Source: Bacteroidota bacterium (lineage in GTDB: Bacteria > Bacteroidota > Bacteroidia > Chitinophagales > Chitinophagaceae). From it: a DNA stretch of 9,559 nt. Below, in pieces: positions 1 to 7,928 of this stretch (positions within the stretch are counted from its first letter, which is position 1; the number at the start of each line of letters is the position of its first letter). The stretch covers positions 1 through 9,559 of the forward strand of contig JAGWPI010000141.1 of NCBI GenBank assembly GCA_028877005.1, in the 5' to 3' direction. Both the position numbers and the translations under genes were made by a program. The notes beneath the pieces were generated by a model. The model saw only the letters and a program-made list of their open reading frames with translations. It ran no database searches and was not told the DNA's origin.

Positions 1-1151
1 AAAATTTCAATTTGCTGGTCTTTTTGTTTAGATTCATATTTGGCAGACAAATCATTCAAATTAGAAATATTTTCTTCACTTTTTAATGAATCGGAAGATT
101 CTTTGAAAGCTTTGTAATAGTGAAGTGCTTTTCCTAAATCGCCGGAAGATTCATAAGCTTCAGATAGTATTTTATAAAAATAACTATTTAATTCAATCTT
201 ATTATTATCACCCACTGAAGGTAAGTGTAGGCCTTTTTCGGCATATTGAATGGCTAAGGGGTAATTATTTTTTCCTAAATATGCTTCTGCCAAACCTACT
301 AATAAATAAGAATATACTGTTACATCTTTTTCTATCTGGGGTATAATGGTAATTTTATTAAAGTAACTAAGTGCCAAATTATATTCCTTCTTTCCATTAA
401 AACAAAACCCCATGTTTAAATAGGCATTTTTTTTTAAATTTGAGGATGTTGCTTTTTCGGCATAAGCAATAGATTTATTTAAAAAAAAGATGGCTGTATC
501 ATATTTTTTTTGACGTTGATATACATCAGCTATATTGCTATATATATTGGCTAAATCATTGGTATCTTTCTTAGCTATATAAATGGATAATGCTTCTTTT
601 AAATAATATAGTGAATTGTTATAATTCTTTGTTAAGCTATATAATATGCCAATATTATTATAACTGTCTGCTACTTGTAGGGTATTGCCAACTTTTGTTC
701 TGGTTTCTAATGCTCTGAAATGCCAAAACAAGGCACTGTCTAACATGCCTTCCAGATAATAAGATAATGCCATGTTGTTTTGTGCATTGCCTAAACCTAC
801 TTCGTCATTATTTTTTATGTTTAAGTATATGGCTTTTTGTAATAATGCTCGTGATTTGTAAAATTCATGTTGTAAGTCATAGGCTTGTGCCAAATTGTTA
901 AATACTTTGGCTTGCAGTAATTCATTGGGTAATTTATTACAGAGTAATAAGGCTTCTTCTCCAAACAAAACGGCTTTTTGCGGATCAATGGAAAGATAGT
1001 TAAAGCAGAGTTTGTATAAACCTTCTATTTTAATGCTATCATTATTGCCATTGTAGGCCATTTTTTCTAAAGAATCTAAACTAGGTTCTTGGCCAAATAA
1101 ATGGAGGGTACAAATCAAAAGGGCAATTACTAATGCTACAAATGACTTCAT
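1..1151 (-). CDS. Exported TPR-repeat protein, probable sensor-protein N-terminus (partial)
   Basis: Reading from the ATG at 1151, the frame stays open for 383 codons to the window edge, so the C-terminus is missing. Residues 1-20 (MKSFVALVIALLICTLHLFG) form a lysine-plus-hydrophobic signal peptide, probably cleaved just before QEP, so the next part should lie in the periplasm. From about residue 40 to 360 the chain is a run of tetratricopeptide helices with typical A/Y/G spacing, for example NNLAQAYDLQHEFYKS, NNMALSYYLEGMLDSAL, NNIGILYSLTKNYNNSL, SNIADVYQRQKKYDTAI and VGLAEAYLGKNNYPLAI. The last visible part, LSAKYESKQKDQQIEI, resembles the helical linker that in many Bacteroidota TPR proteins leads into a coiled coil, a membrane helix and then a histidine kinase or a LuxR-like DNA-binding domain. 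That output domain is inferred and not seen. It could also be a plain TPR scaffold. The gene follows uvrB on the same strand after a 136-bp gap, so co-transcription is possible but not shown. Confidence 0.85.
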   Translation of the reverse strand, partial: MKSFVALVIALLICTLHLFGQEPSLDSLEKMAYNGNNDSIKIEGLYKLCFNYLSIDPQKAVLFGEEALLLCNKLPNELLQAKVFNNLAQAYDLQHEFYKSRALLQKAIYLNIKNNDEVGLGNAQNNMALSYYLEGMLDSALFWHFRALETRTKVGNTLQVADSYNNIGILYSLTKNYNNSLYYLKEALSIYIAKKDTNDLANIYSNIADVYQRQKKYDTAIFFLNKSIAYAEKATSSNLKKNAYLNMGFCFNGKKEYNLALSYFNKITIIPQIEKDVTVYSYLLVGLAEAYLGKNNYPLAIQYAEKGLHLPSVGDNNKIELNSYFYKILSEAYESSGDLGKALHYYKAFKESSDSLKSEENISNLNDLSAKYESKQKDQQIEI

Positions 1152-1155
1152 TTTT

Positions 1156-1163
1156 CAAAAATA
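1156..1163 (-). promoter_or_regulatory. Possible -7 element of the TPR gene
   Basis: On the minus strand TATTTTTG matches the Bacteroidota TAnnTTTG consensus exactly, but it ends only 4 bases before the ATG. A transcript from it would have almost no leader. No TTG lies at the usual spacing upstream. In DNA this AT-rich a chance match is likely. Confidence 0.2.
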
Positions 1164-1184
1164 AAGGTATATAGGCAGGTTGTT

Positions 1185-1204
1185 ATATACAACAATATAC
1201 AATA
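1185..1204. repeat. Two 10-bp direct repeats upstream of the TPR gene
   Basis: ATATACAACA (1185-1194) is followed at once by ATATACAATA (1195-1204), 9 of 10 identical and one helical turn apart. They lie 34-53 bp upstream of the TPR gene start. They could be a tandem protein-binding site or simple AT-rich sequence; nothing visible decides between these. Confidence 0.3.
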
Positions 1205-1237
1205 TTTTATAACAAAATGAGAACGAAACTTATAAAG

Positions 1238-1258
1238 TGCCTTATTTTGATAAAGGCA
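1238..1258 (-). terminator. Weak hairpin after uvrB
   Basis: TGCCTT (1238-1243) and AAGGCA (1253-1258) are complementary around a 9-base loop. The hairpin sits 30 bases past the uvrB stop codon. On the minus strand only a short, broken T run follows, so it may be a poor terminator or allow read-through into the TPR gene. Confidence 0.3.
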
Positions 1259-1287
1259 AATGATGAGGCACAGGCAAATGGATTATT

Positions 1288-3327
1288 TTACTTTTGTATT
1301 TTTAATGCTGCTAATTGTTGTTGTAAGGCAAACATCTTATCCCGTAGATGGGCAGCTTCAATAAATTCCAAGTCTCTCGCTGCTTTTTCCATTTGTTTTT
1401 TTATTTGTGCAATTGCTTTTTCCATTTGCGGAATGGTTTGGTAAGCCAATTCCGGTTCAGCAGCAATAGTGGTTGGGTGGTTATTGGTGGTATAAGTATC
1501 AATATCGGTTTCGTTTTTAATATCAAGTACAGCTGTTTGCTGCATAATTTGTGCAATTGATTTTTTTATGGTAGTGGGTGTTATATTATGTTCAATATTA
1601 TAAGCAATTTGTTTTTCTCTTCTTCTATTTGTTTCGTCAATGGTGCGCTGCATACTTTCAGTAATTTTATCGGCATAAAAAATTACTAGGCCATCTACAT
1701 TTCTGGCAGCACGCCCTGCTGTTTGTGTTAGCGATTTTTCATTACGTAAAAAACCTTCCTTATCGGCATCTAAAATGGCCACTAATGATACTTCCGGTAA
1801 GTCAAGTCCCTCACGTAATAAGTTTACCCCAACTAAAACATCAATTTCTCCTAAACGTAATTGCCTTAGTATTTCTACCCTGTCTAAAGTATCTACATCG
1901 CTATGAATGTATTTGGATTTAATATTTATACGATGTAAGTATTTATCCATTTCTTCGGCCATTCGTTTGGTAAGTGTTGTAACCAAAACACGGTCTCCTT
2001 TGTGTACTCTTTTATCAATTTCATCTAACAAATCATCAATTTGGTTAATAGATGGACGTACCTCAATGGGCGGGTCTAATAATCCGGTTGGTCTTACTAC
2101 TTGTTCAATTACCACCCCACCTGTTTTTTCTAATTCATATTCACCCGGTGTGGCACTTACAAAAATGGTTTGCCCTATCATACTTTCAAATTCATTAAAA
2201 TTTAAAGGGCGGTTATCTAAAGCACTGGGCAAGCGAAATCCAAATTCAACCAATACAAGCTTTCTACTTCTGTCGCCTCCATACATACCGGCTATTTGAG
2301 GGATGGTTTGGTGGCTTTCATCAATCACGCATAAAAAGTCTTTGGGGAAATAATCTAATAAACAAAATGGTCGGGTGCCGGGTTGTCGGCGGTCAAAAAA
2401 ACGCGAATAGTTTTCAATGCCATTACAATAACCCAGTTCTCTAATCATTTCTAAATCATATTCTACCCGTTCTTTAATTCTTTGTGCTTCAATAAACTTT
2501 CCTATTCGGGTAAAGTAGTCCACTTGTTCCCGCATCTCATCCTGAATTTCATGTATAACTTGTTGTAAAATGTCTTTTGGTGCTAAATATAAGTTAGCAG
2601 GAAAAATAGCCGCGTTTTCTAATGTGCCAATTCTTTTACCTGATATTAAATCAATACTTTCAATACTTTCAATTTCATCACCAAAAAAATAAATCCTATA
2701 ACCATAATCTGCATAAGGTAAATTAATATCTACAGTATCACCTTTTACCCTAAAAGTGCCCCTGCTAAACTCTATTTGCGAGCGGTTATATAGGGCATTC
2801 ACTAGTGCATGTAAAAAACCTTGCCTCGAAATTACTTGCCCTTGTTGTATTCGGATAATACCATTTTCATAATCCGTAGGATTTCCCATGCCATAAATAC
2901 AACTAACACTGGCAACCACAATAATATCCCTTCTACCGGTTAAAAGTTGTGAGGTAGCCTGTAATCTCAGTTTATCTAATTCTTCATTAATACTTAAATC
3001 TTTTTCTATATAAGTATCACTAACCGGCATGTAGGCTTCCGGTTGGTAGTAGTCATAATAACTCACAAAATAACCCACCGCATTATTCGGGAAAAATTGT
3101 TTAAACTCACCATACAATTGTGCTACTAGGGTTTTGTTATGGGTTAATACCAGTGTAGGGCGTTGTACTTGTTGAATTACATTGGCAATAGTAAATGTTT
3201 TTCCACTTCCGGTTACGCCTAATAAAGTTTGGTATTGCTCTCCCACATTTAATCCGTTTACTAACTGCCGTATGGCAGTTGGTTGATCCCCACTGGGTGC
3301 ATATGGTGCTTGTAGTTGAAATGGCAT
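1288..3327 (-). CDS. uvrB: UvrABC system protein B (excision-repair helicase)
   Basis: UvrB is the DNA-damage-verifying ATPase of nucleotide excision repair. UvrA loads it, it opens the strand at the lesion, and it then recruits UvrC to cut; it acts on chromosomal DNA in the cytoplasm. Starting at the ATG at 3327, the protein is 679 aa, the usual family length, and begins MPFQLQAPYAPSGDQPTAI like its relatives. An in-frame ATG at 3357 would add ten residues (MYAGFIVICS) that do not look like the family. Landmarks are Walker A GVTGSGKT (37-44), the lesion-gripping beta-hairpin YYDYYQPEAYMPVSDTYIEKD region (about 90-110), the DESH box (336-339), SATPG (391-395), LREGLDLPEVS (504-514), the arginine-finger motif QTAGRAARN (535-543) and a C-terminal UVR helix pair for UvrC contact (about 632-667). 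Residues about 600-630 are a low-conservation linker. The gene is intact and diverges from katG. Confidence 0.97.
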   Translation of the reverse strand: MPFQLQAPYAPSGDQPTAIRQLVNGLNVGEQYQTLLGVTGSGKTFTIANVIQQVQRPTLVLTHNKTLVAQLYGEFKQFFPNNAVGYFVSYYDYYQPEAYMPVSDTYIEKDLSINEELDKLRLQATSQLLTGRRDIIVVASVSCIYGMGNPTDYENGIIRIQQGQVISRQGFLHALVNALYNRSQIEFSRGTFRVKGDTVDINLPYADYGYRIYFFGDEIESIESIDLISGKRIGTLENAAIFPANLYLAPKDILQQVIHEIQDEMREQVDYFTRIGKFIEAQRIKERVEYDLEMIRELGYCNGIENYSRFFDRRQPGTRPFCLLDYFPKDFLCVIDESHQTIPQIAGMYGGDRSRKLVLVEFGFRLPSALDNRPLNFNEFESMIGQTIFVSATPGEYELEKTGGVVIEQVVRPTGLLDPPIEVRPSINQIDDLLDEIDKRVHKGDRVLVTTLTKRMAEEMDKYLHRINIKSKYIHSDVDTLDRVEILRQLRLGEIDVLVGVNLLREGLDLPEVSLVAILDADKEGFLRNEKSLTQTAGRAARNVDGLVIFYADKITESMQRTIDETNRRREKQIAYNIEHNITPTTIKKSIAQIMQQTAVLDIKNETDIDTYTTNNHPTTIAAEPELAYQTIPQMEKAIAQIKKQMEKAARDLEFIEAAHLRDKMFALQQQLAALKIQK

Positions 3328-3424
3328 ACTGCAAATTACTATAAAGCCTGCATACAATTATTTTTTGTGCAGCAAAGCCATGTAGAAAATATGTAAATAC
3401 CTTCAGCTACTTATTGGGTTCATT

Positions 3425-5764
<2,340 letters not shown>

Positions 5765-5777
5765 TTCTATTTTGTAT

Positions 5778-5825
5778 AAGAAGAGGCTGTATCTATACTT
5801 TGCTAATACAGCCTCTTCTTGTTTT
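5778..5825 (+). terminator. Rho-independent terminator of katG
   Basis: Fourteen bases after the katG stop, AAGAAGAGGCTGTAT (5778-5792) is the perfect 15-bp inverted copy of ATACAGCCTCTTCTT (5806-5820), with a 13-base loop. GTTTT follows, giving a T-rich end. The A-rich 5' side could also support termination on the opposite strand. Confidence 0.85.
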
Positions 5826-5879
5826 AATTATTGGGGAGATGATGTCATTTTTTTGTATAGTGTAAAAAGTATTTATATA

Positions 5880-5917
5880 ATAAAATTTAGTACCTATTTT
5901 TAAGTACTATATTTTAT
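5880..5917. repeat. 14-bp inverted repeat in the intergenic region
   Basis: ATAAAATTTAGTAC (5880-5893) and GTACTATATTTTAT (5904-5917) pair at 13 of 14 positions around a 10-base loop. It is too far from katG to be its main terminator. It could be a back-up terminator, an RNA-stabilising hairpin or a protein site. Confidence 0.5.
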
Positions 5918-6020
5918 AAGCCTATTTAATTCATTTTCTGTTGCTAATAGTACCCTTCTTTTCCAGTTTAAATAATGATTCTATAAAATATGTTTACTCC
6001 GTATGCATATTTTACATTTA

Positions 6021-6038
6021 TTGAAATTTATATTTCAA
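6021..6038. repeat. 7-bp palindrome TTGAAAT/ATTTCAA
   Basis: TTGAAAT (6021-6027) and ATTTCAA (6032-6038) are perfectly complementary around TTAT. A T6 run (6043-6048) follows on the plus strand, so a weak terminator for any katG read-through is possible. The low GC content makes chance a real alternative. Confidence 0.3.
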
Positions 6039-6090
6039 CACAATTTTTTAATGGTAAATCGGCAATATAAAATATAGGCATTTTAATAAA

Positions 6091-6124
6091 ATTATTTTGT
6101 ATCTATTTACCTATTGTAGGTAAA
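6091..6124 (-). terminator. Probable weak terminator of the reductase gene
   Basis: On the minus strand, 20 bases after the stop codon at 6144, TTTACCTA (6106-6113) and TAGGTAAA (6117-6124) form a perfect 8-bp stem with a 3-base loop. The bases that follow on that strand (ATAGATACAAAATAATTTTA) are AT-rich but contain no uninterrupted T tract. Position favours a terminator; strength is uncertain. Confidence 0.4.
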
Positions 6125-6143
6125 CAATTACATGTATTTATTT

Positions 6144-7370
6144 TTATTTTTTCAGGAATAAGTGAAATAAGAACTTTGGGCCAATTAGTATTTTCTTTTT
6201 ATGCACATTCGTTAAGGTATCTTGCATAAACGTTTTTAAGTAATTACTTTTTTCTACCTTTCTACCTATAAAGTCAAAAGCTCGAGCATAGCAAGAAAGT
6301 TTTTGCATCTTTCTGCTAATGAAAAATTCAGGCCACATTTTTCTATAAATTTCTTTATCGTACGCATGTAGAAATGAGGCGGAGAAATTATTTTTTGAGA
6401 ATGCACTTATTATTACATCTGCGGCAATCCTTCCACTACGAATGGCATTACCTATTCCCTCACCGCTGAAAGGGTCTATTAATGATGCAGCATCACCTAA
6501 TAATAAAAAGCGATTGCCTGAAATTTTATTTTTTTTTGAGCCCAGTGGCAATCCATAACCTTTTATGTTTTCCATGGGTATTGCATCTTTAAATCTATCT
6601 TTTAACAATGGATGTTCATTTATTAATTGTTGAAAAATTTTTTTAAGATTTAAATGCTTCTTACTAATAGTAGAACTAAGAATTCCTATACCAACATTTG
6701 CCTCATTATTGGGTAATGGAAAAACCCATAAATAACCGGGTAATATTTCTTTGAAAAAATAGAGTTCAATAAAATTTTCACTATTAAAGTGAGCAACGTT
6801 TTTAAAATATTGACGGAGTCCTGCACTATAGTGGTTCTTCTCAATTGTTTTGTCTATCATTTTCTTTTTTACAATAGAATGTGCACCATCCGCTCCAATT
6901 ACTATTTGTGCATCAAAAGTTCCTTTTGATGTTTGTACTGTGGCACTTTTAAATGTACAATTAACATCTTCAACAGTTGTGTCAAAATAAAAATCTACTT
7001 CACTATTATTTTTTAGTTGCTCATATAGAAATTGATCAAACACTATTCGTTTACATACATACCCACATTTTTTCTGATTGTCATCACTGTATATGGGCAT
7101 TTCAATGACATGTCCGGCAGGCGATACAATTTTGATGCCGTATGATGGTATCTTTTCAGTAATTAATTCAAATTCTTGCGCTAAAATAGGGTTAATTATT
7201 TTTAACTGATTCAATACATCAAGACTCAGTGCATCACCGCAAGTTTTGTCTTTTGGAAAAGATGCTTTTTCAATAATGGCAATCCTTAACCCTTTGTTGT
7301 TTAGTAGGTAGGCACAAATAATGCCTGCCGGTCCTGCCCCAACAATAATTACATCATACTTTTGCTGCAT
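6144..7370 (-). CDS. Geranylgeranyl-reductase-family FAD-dependent oxidoreductase
   Basis: This 408-aa protein is a flavoenzyme of the geranylgeranyl reductase group (related to ChlP/BchP and archaeal GGR), which saturate isoprenoid double bonds. Landmarks are the FAD dinucleotide fold VIIVGAGPAG (8-16) with the ribose-binding acidic residue E34, KTCGDALS (42-49) at the family's conserved CG site, GADGAHS (159-165), the substrate-region signature PGYLWVFPLPNNEANVGIGI (211-230) and the second FAD motif GDAASLIDPFSGEGI (292-306). Length and order fit the family. No signal peptide is seen; the lysine- and phenylalanine-rich C-terminus (about 390-408) might touch membrane lipid. The substrate cannot be read from sequence: a menaquinone side chain, a carotenoid or another polyprenyl lipid are options, and a hydroxylase-like relative is possible. 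No pathway genes adjoin it, and it appears to stand alone. The ATG at 7370 is preceded by A/T-rich sequence. Confidence 0.85.
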   Translation of the reverse strand: MQQKYDVIIVGAGPAGIICAYLLNNKGLRIAIIEKASFPKDKTCGDALSLDVLNQLKIINPILAQEFELITEKIPSYGIKIVSPAGHVIEMPIYSDDNQKKCGYVCKRIVFDQFLYEQLKNNSEVDFYFDTTVEDVNCTFKSATVQTSKGTFDAQIVIGADGAHSIVKKKMIDKTIEKNHYSAGLRQYFKNVAHFNSENFIELYFFKEILPGYLWVFPLPNNEANVGIGILSSTISKKHLNLKKIFQQLINEHPLLKDRFKDAIPMENIKGYGLPLGSKKNKISGNRFLLLGDAASLIDPFSGEGIGNAIRSGRIAADVIISAFSKNNFSASFLHAYDKEIYRKMWPEFFISRKMQKLSCYARAFDFIGRKVEKSNYLKTFMQDTLTNVHKKKILIGPKFLFHLFLKK

Positions 7371-7660
7371 AAATAATTTTCAAAAATTTTATAAGCATAC
7401 TTTATCGTCCTTAAATTAGTTGACGGTTATTTGTTAATAATCCTGCTACAGGTCTACGGTTTAATTTTAAGTCCTGCCATAGGTTTACTATTCAAAGTTA
7501 GGGTTATAGATGAAAAAAATATTCTATAGTCTTCTTTTTACATAATTACGCTTCCATTTTCTTTTTATTGGTTTATTGCTATTATTGAAATTTTATGGGT
7601 GTTTTATAACTGATGCTATTGTGTGGACGTAAATGATTGTGCACACTTATTGCTTTAGAT
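7371..7660. other. AT-rich upstream region of the reductase gene
   Basis: No coding frame is convincing here. One 60-base row (7501-7560) is 25% GC by hand count. The only clear structure is the direct repeat at 7441-7488. No TAnnTTTG element was found at a suitable distance from the ATG at 7370. Confidence 0.6.
7441..7488 (-). promoter_or_regulatory. Two 17-bp direct repeats upstream of the reductase
   Basis: TCCTGCTACAGGTCTAC (7441-7457) and TCCTGCCATAGGTTTAC (7472-7488) match at 14 of 17 positions, and all three differences are transitions. They are 31 bp apart, about three helical turns, so two bound proteins would face the same side. The first copy contains the palindrome CCTG-CTA-CAGG. 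They begin 71 bp upstream of the reductase start. Two regulator sites are a reasonable inference, but the regulator is unknown. Confidence 0.45.
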
Positions 7661-7928
7661 ACTCCATGTTAGCAGATGGCGTTCTGTCCCCCGTGTCAAG
7701 TTGCACGACCTTTTGTAAAGCGGCAAACTGTCTGAATGCCTGTCTGTCATGGGTTGTGCGATGGCAAAAAAATTAAAACACCGAAGGGTGGGAAGAAAAA
7801 AAATGAATTTCTTCTTGGGTCGGGCAGGCACACTCTTTTGCAAGCTTTGGTCTGTGCTTGGCTTCCCGCAGGAGCGGGACAGGTCGTGCGGCTTGCAAAT
7901 GTGCTTACACCTGTGCGTTGGCTTGTTC
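7661..7928. repeat. GC-rich structured spacer next to hsdR
   Basis: GC content jumps from 25% (row 7501-7560) to 52% (7681-7740) and 62% (7861-7920) by hand count. The spacer contains several inverted repeats. TTTGCAAGC (7837-7845) pairs with GCTTGCAAA (7891-7899), and GCACA (7828-7832) with TGTGC (7900-7904) extends this stem past a 4-base bulge. The apex is TCCCGC-AGGA-GCGGGA (7864-7879). GCACGACC (7703-7710) pairs with GGTCGTGC (7882-7889), and CTGTCCC (7684-7690) with GGGACAG (7876-7882). Short open frames cross it on both strands but overlap each other and look like no known protein. It may be a dispersed repeat, a recombination-site-like element or the remains of one. Confidence 0.55.
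7766..7790 (-). terminator. Candidate rho-independent terminator downstream of hsdR
   Basis: On the minus strand CACC-CTTC-GGTG (7790 to 7779) forms a short GC-rich stem and is followed directly by TTTTAATTTTTTT (7778 to 7766), a classic terminator layout. It is about 140 bases past the hsdR stop codon, so the GC-rich hairpins in between would be part of the hsdR 3' untranslated RNA. Confidence 0.5.

Larger units (their letters stand above)
5821..6143. other. AT-rich intergenic stretch between convergent genes
   Basis: This 323-bp stretch separates katG (plus) from the reductase (minus). I see no open frame with coding character on either strand. It is very AT-rich and holds three inverted repeats, listed separately (5880-5917, 6021-6038, 6106-6124). 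No tRNA-like cloverleaf was recognised. Confidence 0.6.

Noticed and set aside
125..346. 73-codon plus-strand frame at the left edge
   Set aside because: It is antisense to the TPR protein, whose frame is continuous with a signal peptide and repeats.
1907..2299. 130-codon open frame on the plus strand
   Set aside because: It lies entirely inside uvrB on the opposite strand and its translation has no recognisable domain; uvrB is certain.
3325..3357. Upstream ATG at 3357 as the uvrB start
   Set aside because: It adds ten residues not seen in the family, while the ATG at 3327 gives the canonical MPFQL-type N-terminus.
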